The position numbers and the translations under genes were made by a program. The notes beneath the pieces are model-generated. The model ran no database searches, had not been told where the DNA came from, and saw only the letters and a program-made list of their open reading frames with translations. This document shows positions 15,455-22,851 of a stretch of 24,716 bases of DNA, one piece after another (the stretch's first letter is position 1; each line of letters opens with the position of its first letter). Origin of the DNA: AA29 sp041481445 (lineage in GTDB: Bacteria; Acidobacteriota; Vicinamibacteria; Fen-336); contig JBGPBV010000107.1 of NCBI GenBank assembly GCA_041481445.1, positions 1 to 24,716 of the forward strand, given 5' to 3'.

Positions 15455-15466
15455 GGTAAAAGACGT

Positions 15467-16363
15467 TTGCGCATTCGTATAGGCACCCGCGCCAGCCTGC
15501 TGGCACTCTGGCAGGCCGAGCACGTCCGGGACCTCCTCGTGGCCCAGGGGCACCAGGTCGAGCTCCAGAAGATCACCACCACCGGCGACCAGGTCCTGGA
15601 CCGCCGGCTGGAGAGCATCGGGGGCAAGGGCGCCTTCCTCAAGGAGATCGAGGAGGCGATGCTGGCCGGCCAGGTGGACCTGGCCGTGCACAGCCTCAAG
15701 GACGTGCCCACCGCGCTCCCGGCCGGGCTCTCGCTGTGCGCCTTCCTCGAGCGGGCGGACCCGCGCGACGCGCTGCTGAGCAACTCCGGCAAGCGGCTGG
15801 AGTCGCTGCCCCCGGGGTCGCGCGTGGGCACCACCAGCCTGCGGCGGTCGTCGCAGGTCAAGGCCCTGCGGCCCGACCTGCACGTGGACGACCTGCGCGG
15901 GAACGTGGACACGCGCATCCGCCGGCTGCGCGAGCGCCATTTCGACGCCGTCATCCTGGCCATGGCCGGCCTCGTCCGTCTGGGCCGGGCGGGCGAGGCC
16001 ACCCAGGTCCTGGATCCCGATGCGTTCGTGCCCGCCCCCGGGCAGGGCGCGATCGCGCTGGAGTGCCGGCAGGACGACGAGGGCGTGCGCGCGGCGGCGG
16101 CGGCCCTGCACCACGAGCCGACCGCGCGCGCGGTCACGGCCGAGCGCCGGTTCCTGGCCACGCTGGAGGGCGGCTGCAACGTCCCCCTCGGCGCTCACGC
16201 CACGCCGGTGTCGGGTGGCCTCCGCCTCAAGGTGTTCGTGGCCCGGCCGGACGGCAGCACGATCCTGCGCGGCGAGGACGCCGGGGACGACCCGGAGGAG
16301 CTGGGCCGGCGCGTGGCCGCGGACCTGCTCGCGCGCGGCGCCTGGCAGCTCGTCCGATCGTGA
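15467..16363 (+). CDS. hemC: Porphobilinogen deaminase (hydroxymethylbilane synthase)
   Basis: The product has 298 residues. It starts with TTG at 15467, nine bases after GAGGT, giving the canonical (M)RIRIGTRASLLALWQAEHV. Dipyrromethane-cofactor and substrate motifs are present: KGAFLKEIEEAML, DLAVHSLKDVPT (catalytic aspartate region), RRSSQVKALRPDL and RGNVDTRIRRL. The cofactor-bearing cysteine is C237 in LEGGCNVPLGAHA. It condenses four porphobilinogen molecules to hydroxymethylbilane, the substrate of HemD encoded 19 bases downstream. hemB, which supplies porphobilinogen, is outside the window. The unusual TTG start and occluding hairpin point to restrained expression relative to hemA. 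Confidence 0.97.
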   Translation: MRIRIGTRASLLALWQAEHVRDLLVAQGHQVELQKITTTGDQVLDRRLESIGGKGAFLKEIEEAMLAGQVDLAVHSLKDVPTALPAGLSLCAFLERADPRDALLSNSGKRLESLPPGSRVGTTSLRRSSQVKALRPDLHVDDLRGNVDTRIRRLRERHFDAVILAMAGLVRLGRAGEATQVLDPDAFVPAPGQGAIALECRQDDEGVRAAAAALHHEPTARAVTAERRFLATLEGGCNVPLGAHATPVSGGLRLKVFVARPDGSTILRGEDAGDDPEELGRRVAADLLARGAWQLVRS

Positions 16364-16382
16364 TCGGGATCCGGGCGCGCAC

Positions 16383-17165
16383 GTGAGCCGACCGCTGGCC
16401 GGGCGGCGCGTGCTGGTGACGCGGCGCCCCGACCAGTCGGCGGTCCTGGCCTCGGGCCTGGCCGCGCTGGGCGCGGACGTGATCGAGGTCCCGACGCTCG
16501 AGCTGGCCCCCCCGGACGATCCCGCCCCGATGGCGCGTGCGCTGGACGAGCTGGACCGGTACGACTGGATCGCCTTCACGAGCGCCAACGCCGTGCACGC
16601 GCTGGGGGAGGCGCTGTCGCGGCGGGGGAGGGCGCTGCCCGGCGCCGGGCGGCTGGCCGTGGTGGGCCCGTCCACGGCCGAGGTCGTGCACGAGCGGCTG
16701 GGGCGGCGGAGCGACCTGCAGCCGTCCGCCGACTTCCGGGCGGAAGGGCTCCTGCTGGCCTTCGAGGGGCACGACCTCGGGGGACGGCGCGTCCTCCTGC
16801 CCGTGTCGGACAAGGCGCGGGCGACGCTGGCGGAGGGCCTGCGCGAACGGGGCGCGCGCGTGGACGTCGTGGTGGCCTACCGCACGGTCACGCCCGCCGA
16901 CACGGGGGCGCGGCTGGAGCGCGCGCTGGCGCAGGGGATCGCCCTGGTCACCCTGGCCTCGCCCTCGGCCGTGGACGGCCTGGCCGGCGCCCTCGGCCCC
17001 CGGGTGCGCGGCCTGCCCGCGGCCGTGATCGGCCCCGTGACCGAGCAGGCGGCCCGCGCGGCCGGGCTCGACGTGCAGGTGGTGGCCACTCCTTCGACGG
17101 TCCAGGGGCTGCTCGAGGCCGTGGCGCGCCACTTTGCGCGGGCTCCCTTGACACCCGAACCGTAA
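16383..17165 (+). CDS. hemD: Uroporphyrinogen-III synthase
   Basis: The product has 260 residues from GTG at 16383. The frame opens earlier inside hemC, but VSRPLAGRRVLVTRRPDQSA is the normal HemD N-terminus. Two-lobed HemD features are DWIAFTSANAVHALGEAL, the ADFRAEGLL segment, RRVLLPVSDKARATLAEGL and ALVTLASPSAVDGL, ending in TEQAARAAGLDVQVVATPST. It cyclises hydroxymethylbilane with inversion of ring D to give uroporphyrinogen III. The sequence is divergent, as is usual in this family, so identity rests on motifs plus position after hemC. The last codons contain the -35 box of the rpsA promoter. Confidence 0.93.
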   Translation: MSRPLAGRRVLVTRRPDQSAVLASGLAALGADVIEVPTLELAPPDDPAPMARALDELDRYDWIAFTSANAVHALGEALSRRGRALPGAGRLAVVGPSTAEVVHERLGRRSDLQPSADFRAEGLLLAFEGHDLGGRRVLLPVSDKARATLAEGLRERGARVDVVVAYRTVTPADTGARLERALAQGIALVTLASPSAVDGLAGALGPRVRGLPAAVIGPVTEQAARAAGLDVQVVATPSTVQGLLEAVARHFARAPLTPEP

Positions 17166-17177
17166 ATCACGTACGAT
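17148..17177 (+). promoter_or_regulatory. Sigma70 promoter for rpsA
   Basis: A perfect -35 TTGACA (17148-17153) is followed after 18 bases by TACGAT (17172-17177). The -35 lies in the end of hemD. Transcription would start near 17184, giving an 88-base leader to rpsA. This allows the ribosomal protein gene to be expressed independently of the heme genes. Confidence 0.7.
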
Positions 17178-17183
17178 TCACGC

Positions 17184-17271
17184 TTTAGTCCCCACGCGAA
17201 AGCCCGCTCCTCGCCGCGTCGCCCTCGCGTTAGGACGTATCTCTAGAGAATTTCGGAGGATTCGCTCGCAC
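17184..17271 (+). promoter_or_regulatory. rpsA 5' leader with palindrome and A/T-rich ribosome binding region
   Basis: The leader holds the palindrome TCTCTAGAGA (17240-17249), the A/T-rich AGAATTTC stretch and GGAGGA (17255-17260), eleven bases before ATG. S1 autoregulates its own translation in E. coli; a similar control here is inference. Confidence 0.4.
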
Positions 17272-19089
17272 ATGCCGGAGATCGAGAAGACGGAACGCGC
17301 CATCGCCCCCATCGGAAGCAAGTCGGTCGCGGACACTCCCGCCCCCGCGCGGCGTGAGGAGGGAGAGCCCCGCGACGCCGGCGGGGTCATGGACGACGCC
17401 GAGTACGAGCGCCTCCTCGACATGTACGACGTCAGCTTCAAGAACTTCGCCGAAGGCGAGGTGGTGAAGGGCATCGTGCTGCAGGTCAGCGAGAGCGAGG
17501 TCATCGTCGACGTCGGCTACAAGTCGGAGGGGATCATCCCCGTCGACGAGTTCCGCGACGAGACGGGCAAGATATCGATCAAGGTGGGCGACTCGGTGGA
17601 CGTGCTCCTGGAGAAGACGGAGGACAAGGAAGGCTACGTCGTCCTCTCCAAGGAGAAGGCCGAGAAGATGAAGGTCTGGGACGACGTGGAGCGCGCCTAC
17701 CAGGAGCGCCGCGTCGTCGTGGGCCGCGTGATCGAGCGGGTCAAGGGCGGCCTGGCCGTGGACATCGGCGTGCGCGCGTTCCTGCCCGGCTCGCAGGTGG
17801 ACCTGCGTCCCGTGCGCAACCTGGACAGCCTCAAGGGCCAGGAGCTGCGCATGCGGGTCATCAAGGTCAACAAGAAGCGCGGCAACATCGTGCTCAGCCG
17901 CAAGGCGGTCCTCGAGGAGGAGAACGCCGAGCGCAAGCGCGACACCCTGGAGACCCTCGAAGAGGGCAAGGTCCTCATGGGCACGGTGAAGAACATCACC
18001 GAGTACGGCGCCTTCGTGGACCTGGGCGGGATCGACGGGCTCCTCCACATCACGGACATGTCCTGGGGCCGCATCAACCACCCGAGCGAGGTCCTCAACG
18101 TCGGGGACGAGATCAAGGTCCAGGTCCTGAAGTTCGACCGCGAGTCCGAGCGCGTCTCCCTGGGCTACAAGCAGCTCAAGGCCGATCCCTGGACGACGGC
18201 GACCATCAAGTACCCGGTGAACGCGCGCGTGAAGGGCAAGGTCGTGAGCCTCACCGACTACGGCGCGTTCGTGGAGCTCGAGGAGGGCGTCGAGGGCCTC
18301 ATCCACGTCTCCGAGATGTCCTGGTCCAAGAAGGTCAAGCACCCGTCCAAGGTGCTGACCGTCGGCCAGGAGGTCGAGTGCCAGGTGCTGGGCATCGACC
18401 AGGAGGCGCACCGCATCTCCCTCGGCCTCAAGCAGGTCGAGAGCAACCCCTGGAACGAGCTGGCCGAGAAGTACCCGGTGGGCTCGAAGATCAAGGGCAA
18501 GGTCCGCAACCTGACCGAGTTCGGCGCCTTCGTGGAGGTGGAGGAGGGCATCGACGGCCTCATCCATATCTCCGACCTGTCCTGGACCAAGCGCGTGAAG
18601 CACCCCTCGGAGGTCCTCAAGAAGGGCGACACCGTGGAGGCCGTGGTCCTCAACATCGACGCCGACAACCAGCGGCTCTCGCTCGGTCTCAAGCAGCTCG
18701 CCACCGACATGTGGGACGAGTTCTTCTCCCACCACAAGGTGAACGACATCGTCCAGGGCAAGGTGGCCCGGGTCACCAACTTCGGTGCCTTCGTGGAGCT
18801 GCACGAGGGGATCGAGGGGCTCGTGCACGTGAGCGAGCTGGACGAGAAGCGGATCGAGAAGCCGGAAGAGGCGGTCAAGGTCGGCGACGTCTTCGCGATG
18901 AAGATCATCAAGATCAACGAGGGCGAGAAGAAGATCGGCCTCAGCATCAAGGCCGTGAAGCAGGACGAGTACCAGAAGGACCTCGACAGCTACCGCGAGA
19001 GCGTCAACCAGAGCGCCGCCCAGACCTCCACCGCGCTGGGGGACGCCTTCCGGGCCGCGCAGGCGGCGAGGGACCGCGAGAAGGAGTAG
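17272..19089 (+). CDS. rpsA: 30S ribosomal protein S1
   Basis: The product has 605 residues and six S1 (OB-fold) domains, the Gram-negative arrangement. They begin at about residues 62 (GEVVKGIVLQVSE), 146 (RRVVVGRVIERVKGG), 234 (VLMGTVKNITEYGAF), 318 (VKGKVVSLTDYGAF), 405 (IKGKVRNLTEFGAF) and 493 (VQGKVARVTNFGAF). Domains 3-6 carry the canonical GAFV and GLxHxS RNA-binding patterns; domains 1-2 are the divergent ribosome-docking pair. S1 melts and binds mRNA at the small subunit. The first 39 residues are a charged extension; an alternative ATG (residue 40, MDDAEYERLL) lies in frame, but the ribosome binding site favours 17272. The gene pair rpsA-ihfB is conserved in Proteobacteria. Confidence 0.97.
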   Translation: MPEIEKTERAIAPIGSKSVADTPAPARREEGEPRDAGGVMDDAEYERLLDMYDVSFKNFAEGEVVKGIVLQVSESEVIVDVGYKSEGIIPVDEFRDETGKISIKVGDSVDVLLEKTEDKEGYVVLSKEKAEKMKVWDDVERAYQERRVVVGRVIERVKGGLAVDIGVRAFLPGSQVDLRPVRNLDSLKGQELRMRVIKVNKKRGNIVLSRKAVLEEENAERKRDTLETLEEGKVLMGTVKNITEYGAFVDLGGIDGLLHITDMSWGRINHPSEVLNVGDEIKVQVLKFDRESERVSLGYKQLKADPWTTATIKYPVNARVKGKVVSLTDYGAFVELEEGVEGLIHVSEMSWSKKVKHPSKVLTVGQEVECQVLGIDQEAHRISLGLKQVESNPWNELAEKYPVGSKIKGKVRNLTEFGAFVEVEEGIDGLIHISDLSWTKRVKHPSEVLKKGDTVEAVVLNIDADNQRLSLGLKQLATDMWDEFFSHHKVNDIVQGKVARVTNFGAFVELHEGIEGLVHVSELDEKRIEKPEEAVKVGDVFAMKIIKINEGEKKIGLSIKAVKQDEYQKDLDSYRESVNQSAAQTSTALGDAFRAAQAARDREKE

Positions 19090-19094
19090 AATCC

Positions 19095-19111
19095 CCGGGG
19101 TTCAGCCCCGG
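19095..19111 (+). terminator. Small hairpin between rpsA and ihfB
   Basis: CCGGGG (19095-19100) pairs with CCCCGG (19106-19111) around TTCAG, starting six bases after the rpsA stop. It is short and lacks a T-tract, so read-through into ihfB is likely. Confidence 0.3.
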
Positions 19112-19159
19112 CGGGTCCGGTCGGCGGACGCTCGGCGGCGGGAGCGAGGACGCATTGAG

Positions 19160-19444
19160 ATGACCAAGGCCGAGCTGGTGGACACGGTGTCCCGCGTGTC
19201 CGACCTCACGCGCAAGCACTCCGAGGTGATCGTCGAGGCCGTGTTCTCGTCGATCATCGAGGCCCTCCAGAAGGGCGACAAGATCGAGCTGCGCGGGTTC
19301 GGGTCGTTCCGCATCCGCAAGCGTGACAGCCGCACCGGCCGCAACCCCAAGACGGGTGCCGGCGTGGTCGTGCCCGCCAAGCGCGTGCCGCACTTCAAGC
19401 CCGGCAAGGAGCTGCGGGAACTGATCAACCGGCCACCTTCCTAG
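19160..19444 (+). CDS. ihfB: IHF/HU-family DNA-bending protein (IHF beta-like)
   Basis: The product has 94 residues, normal for the family. MTKAELVDTVSRVSDLTRKH opens the helical dimerisation part; GDKIELRGFGSFRIRKR is the signature strand pair, and RTGRNPKTGAGVVVPAKR is the DNA-minor-groove arm with the intercalating proline in RNPKTG. The C-terminus PHFKPGKELRELIN is typical. Position immediately after rpsA is that of ihfB in Proteobacteria, which favours the beta subunit over HU, but sequence alone cannot exclude an HU homodimer. GAGGA lies nine bases before ATG. It bends DNA in transcription, recombination and nucleoid structure. Confidence 0.93.
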   Translation: MTKAELVDTVSRVSDLTRKHSEVIVEAVFSSIIEALQKGDKIELRGFGSFRIRKRDSRTGRNPKTGAGVVVPAKRVPHFKPGKELRELINRPPS

Positions 19445-19449
19445 GGCCG

Positions 19450-21264
19450 ATGGGGTCGGACTCTCTCTTCCTCAAGGACCCCGCCACCTCGCGCTTCCTG
19501 TCCGGCGGGCTGGCGGAAGCAGAGGCGCTCCTGGGCTCGCCCCTGCCCAGCCTGCCCCTGCCCGACGTCGAGGGGGGCCGGTCGGTCTACCACGTCAAGT
19601 TCCATCCCCAGCTCCGCACCCTGCTCATGCGCTACCTCCAGGCCCTCCTGCGCGAGATCGGGGCCGACCTGCCGCCGGCGGCGGGGGCGGCGCCCGCGCG
19701 GGGCAACGGCAGCGGCAAGGAGGCGGCGGACTACGAGGCGGCCCTGGAGAGGATGCTGCGCTCGGTGCGGGTGGCCGACCGCCGCGCCGGCCTCGTCAAC
19801 CTCTGCTGGCTCGCCCACAGCCGGGACGTGGCGGAGTGCCTGCACGAGGTGGAGGCCAGGAGCCCCTCGGTCAAGAAGCTGAAGTACTCGCTGCACCCGC
19901 TCCTATCGTCACTCTATAGGAGACTGGAGCAGGCGGTGCGGCGGGCGGTCGAGCAGGCCGACCCCACTCGCGCCTCCTTCCTGGCCGGCTCGCGGGAGGA
20001 CGTGGCCCTGGTGGACGCCGTGGTCGAGGACGGGTTCGCCCTCACCGAGCTCAGCATCGGGGAGTTCGACTTCAACGCCTTCCTGGCCTCCAACAAGCGC
20101 TACCGCCTGCCCGGAGACGTGTTCTTCGAGATGTACGGCATCCTCCTCAAGGAGACGGAGCGGCGGCTGCGCGAGAACGACCGCGGCCTCCAGCAGCGGG
20201 TGGCCCGCCACATGCCGGGCCTCCCCAAGGAGCAGCTCCAGACCCAGGCCGGCATCGTCAAGGTGATGATGAACGGGCACGTCCTCACCTACCTCCTGGG
20301 GGACGTGTGGGTCACGGGGGCCAGGCTGCTGGGGGTGGAGAAGCTCAAGGCGGAGGCCGGCCGCCGCCGTCCGGCCGAGATCACGGAGGCCTTCCTGGAG
20401 CTGGTGGCGGGGGTCAAGCGCTTCGAGCTGATCTCCCACCTGCGCGACCAGATCACCCTCATGAAGTTCGGGGACCAGGACCCCGATCAGGGCCGGAACC
20501 TCGGCCGGCGCCTCTTCGAGTTCGGCGACTCCGCCCAGGTCCTCAACAACGCCGTCAACGCCACCGTCCTCTTCCTGGACCTGCGCGGGTTCACCCAGAC
20601 CTCGGAGGGGCACATCTCCGAGCGCGACCTCACCCAGGAGCTCTACACGGTGTTCGACGCCTTCATCCCCCACGTGCGCCGCTTCGGGGGCACGGTGGAC
20701 AAGGTGCTCGGCGACGGCATCATGATCACGTTCGGCACCCGGCGCACCGACCCCCTCGATCCCCTCAACGCCGTGCGCACGGCCGTCCTCTGCCAGGACA
20801 CCCTGCTGCGCCTGCGCCAGGAGGGCCGGACCTACTTCAAGATGGGCATCGCCATCCACTACGGCCGCGTCTACGTCGCGCGGTTCATCGCGGACGAGGA
20901 GTCGGTGCAGACCACGGTGATCGGGCGCAACGTCAACCTGGCCGGGCGCCTCAGCTCGGCGGCCAGGAAGCCGATGGACGAGGACGAGGACGCCCCCTAC
21001 GCCGACCCCGGCTCCCGCGAGATGCAGGTCACGATCGACGCCGCGGGGACCCTCTTCAACGAGGGCATCGCGATCAGCCGCGACACCCTCAACCAGCTCG
21101 AGGCCCACCTGCCCCTGGAGCAGGCCGAAGGGCAGGCCGCCCGCTGCATGGAGTACTTCGACGAGCAGATCGGCCGCCGCCTGGTCTTCCAGTACGTGGG
21201 AGACGCCAAGTTCAAGGGCGTGCGCTCCAGCTTCCCGGTCTACGAGGTCCGCTTTGGGGCCTGA
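19450..21264 (+). CDS. Class III adenylate/guanylate cyclase with unrecognised N-terminal region
   Basis: The product has 604 residues. The C-terminal cyclase domain (about 370-600) begins NATVLFLDLRGFTQTSEGHI, with metal-binding aspartates D377 and D422 (VLGDGIMITFG), a lysine K418 before LGDG that is typical of adenine selection, and the transition-state pair N496 and R500 in VIGRNVNLAGRLSS. The catalytic set is therefore complete and ATP is the likelier substrate. An acidic insertion (DEDEDAPYADP, near 515) interrupts the domain. The first 365 residues are soluble and mostly helical (KFHPQLRTLLMRYLQALLRE, TELSIGEFDFNAFLASNKRY, FFEMYGILLKETERRLRE) with no membrane segment and no PAS, GAF or HAMP pattern that I recognise; they probably form an input domain. 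It starts five bases after ihfB and overlaps the HIT gene at its end. Confidence 0.9.
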   Translation: MGSDSLFLKDPATSRFLSGGLAEAEALLGSPLPSLPLPDVEGGRSVYHVKFHPQLRTLLMRYLQALLREIGADLPPAAGAAPARGNGSGKEAADYEAALERMLRSVRVADRRAGLVNLCWLAHSRDVAECLHEVEARSPSVKKLKYSLHPLLSSLYRRLEQAVRRAVEQADPTRASFLAGSREDVALVDAVVEDGFALTELSIGEFDFNAFLASNKRYRLPGDVFFEMYGILLKETERRLRENDRGLQQRVARHMPGLPKEQLQTQAGIVKVMMNGHVLTYLLGDVWVTGARLLGVEKLKAEAGRRRPAEITEAFLELVAGVKRFELISHLRDQITLMKFGDQDPDQGRNLGRRLFEFGDSAQVLNNAVNATVLFLDLRGFTQTSEGHISERDLTQELYTVFDAFIPHVRRFGGTVDKVLGDGIMITFGTRRTDPLDPLNAVRTAVLCQDTLLRLRQEGRTYFKMGIAIHYGRVYVARFIADEESVQTTVIGRNVNLAGRLSSAARKPMDEDEDAPYADPGSREMQVTIDAAGTLFNEGIAISRDTLNQLEAHLPLEQAEGQAARCMEYFDEQIGRRLVFQYVGDAKFKGVRSSFPVYEVRFGA

Positions 21265-21742
21265 GCGGATCTGGTCGCCGTGGCGCCGCGCCTACGTCAC
21301 CTCCGGGGCCAGGGAGCCGGGGTGCGTGCTGTGCCGCGCCCTGGAGCAGGCGGCCGACCCCCAGAGCCTCGTCGTGCACGTCGGCTCCCACGATTTCGTC
21401 GTGATGAACCTCTACCCGTACAACGCCGGGCACGTCATGATCGCGCCCCGCCGCCACGTGGGCAGCCTGGCCGAGGCGAGCGCGGACGAGCTGGCCGAGA
21501 TGGCCACCCTGGCCCGCCGCCTGGAGACGGTGATGGCCGAGCTCTACGCGCCGGACGGGATCAACCTCGGCATGAACCTGGGCAAGGCGGCGGGGGCGGG
21601 AGTGGCCGACCACATCCACCTGCACGTGGTCCCGCGCTGGATCGGCGACACGAACTTCATGACGTCGGTGGGAGGCACGCGCGTGATCCCGGAAGACCCC
21701 GTGGAAGCCGGCGCCCGGCTGCGCGCCCACTTCGAGAAATGA
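21254..21742 (+). CDS. HIT-family nucleotide hydrolase/phosphorylase
   Basis: The product has 162 residues from TTG at 21254, overlapping the cyclase gene by 11 bases; ERIWSPWRRAYV is the conserved N-terminus that sets the start. C24-x2-C27 (GCVLCRAL) is a zinc-binding pair found in this subfamily. MNLYPYNAGHVMIAPRRHVG and the histidine triad HIHLH (H120, H122, H124, with H122 catalytic) are intact. The C-terminal WIGDTNFMTSVGGTRVIPED resembles AP4A phosphorylase-like HIT proteins, which split diadenosine polyphosphates; related members act on other nucleotides. Nucleotide chemistry next to a cyclase gene may be meaningful or just operon packing. Its stop overlaps the next start (ATGA). Confidence 0.93.
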   Translation: MGPERIWSPWRRAYVTSGAREPGCVLCRALEQAADPQSLVVHVGSHDFVVMNLYPYNAGHVMIAPRRHVGSLAEASADELAEMATLARRLETVMAELYAPDGINLGMNLGKAAGAGVADHIHLHVVPRWIGDTNFMTSVGGTRVIPEDPVEAGARLRAHFEK

Positions 21743-22761
21743 GCGTGCGCCGGGCGGGACCGCTCGCGCCCGTTCTCGCCGCCACCGTCGCCCTCGCCAC
21801 CGTTGCCGCCGGCACGCTCGCGCCCGCCGCCGCCCAGGAGGGCGGCCCCGTCGTCACCAGCCTCACCCTGTTCGCGGGGACGGCGACCGGGCTCTGGCGG
21901 TCGACGAACTGGGGCGGCCGCTGGGAGCGCGTGCTCGGCAACTCCTCGAACGGCATCACCCTCGCCGACGTCGGTCCCGTTCACGGCGTGCTGCCCGTGG
22001 GCCGCCAGGTCTACCTGGCCGCGGAGACGGGCCTCTTCCAGTCCGAGGACTTCGGCGTCACCTGGAAGAAGCTCGGCCTCGAGACTCCCGTCCTCTACGT
22101 CCTGCCCTCGCGGTACCCGAACGCGGACCCGACGGTGTTCGCGGGCACCGCCGCCGGCCTCCTCAAGTCCACGGACGCCGGGCGCACGTTCTTCCCCACC
22201 GTCCTGCGATCGGCGGTGACGCGGATCGAATGGCCCGGGCCCGCCCTCATCGTGACCACCACCCACGGCGTGCTCGTCTCCATGGACGGCGGCGGGAGCT
22301 TCAGCAGCGGCACCGGCCTCCCCGACGGCTCCCCGGAGGCGCTGGCGGTGTCGTCCTTCTTCGTGCGCGACCCGGTCCTGTTCGCGGGCGTGGGCGGCGC
22401 GGGCGTGTTCCGCTCCGCGGACGGGGCGGCGACGTGGTCGCCGGCCGGGCTGGAGGGCCGGGCGGTACGCGATCTCGTGTGGCTCGGCCCCATCCTCTAC
22501 GCCGCCACCGACCGCGGGCTGTTCCGCAGCGACGACGCCGGGAAGAAGTGGGACCCCGTGGCCGGCCTCGCCGGCCGTCCGTCCTCGCGGATCATCTTCC
22601 CCCTCGCCCCCGACTCCGGGCTCGAGGCGTTCCTGGTCACGGAGGACGGGATCGTGCACACCGCGGACGGAGGCGCGCACTGGAAGGCGGTCGGCGCCCC
22701 CGAGGACCCCGTGCTCTGCCTGGCCACGTTCCCACCGCTCGAGCACCCGCGCAAGAAGTGA
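21739..22761 (+). CDS. Secreted seven-bladed Asp-box beta-propeller
   Basis: The product has 340 residues from ATG at 21739 inside the HIT stop (ATGA). A signal peptide covers residues 1-32, ending APAAA. Seven Asp-box motifs are visible in order: STNWGGRW, SEDFGVTW, STDAGRTF, SMDGGGSF, SADGAATW, SDDAGKKW and TADGGAHW, each preceded by strands of the form LFAG-x5-GLxRS. This predicts a seven-bladed propeller of the BNR/VPS10 or YCF48-like type. No sialidase catalytic Arg triad or Tyr/Glu pair is obvious, so a binding or assembly role is likelier than hydrolysis. The last 12 residues are a basic tail (EHPRKK). The function is unknown; export to the periplasm is inferred from the signal. Confidence 0.88.
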   Translation: MSVRRAGPLAPVLAATVALATVAAGTLAPAAAQEGGPVVTSLTLFAGTATGLWRSTNWGGRWERVLGNSSNGITLADVGPVHGVLPVGRQVYLAAETGLFQSEDFGVTWKKLGLETPVLYVLPSRYPNADPTVFAGTAAGLLKSTDAGRTFFPTVLRSAVTRIEWPGPALIVTTTHGVLVSMDGGGSFSSGTGLPDGSPEALAVSSFFVRDPVLFAGVGGAGVFRSADGAATWSPAGLEGRAVRDLVWLGPILYAATDRGLFRSDDAGKKWDPVAGLAGRPSSRIIFPLAPDSGLEAFLVTEDGIVHTADGGAHWKAVGAPEDPVLCLATFPPLEHPRKK

Positions 22762-22792
22762 GCGAGGCACTCCCTACCCGACCGTCCGACTT

Positions 22793-22832
22793 CCCCTCCC
22801 CCCGACGTGGGGGAGGGATGGGGAGGGGGGGT
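22793..22832. repeat. G/C-run palindromic repeat in front of dapF
   Basis: CCCTCCCCC (22794-22802) and GGGGGAGGG (22809-22817) form a 9-bp stem around CGACGT, followed by a second GGGGAGGGGGGG tract. Extragenic palindromes of this form are common dispersed repeats in high-GC genomes. It sits between the propeller stop and the dapF start. Confidence 0.5.
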
Positions 22833-22851
22833 CGATGACTGAACGGCGACC

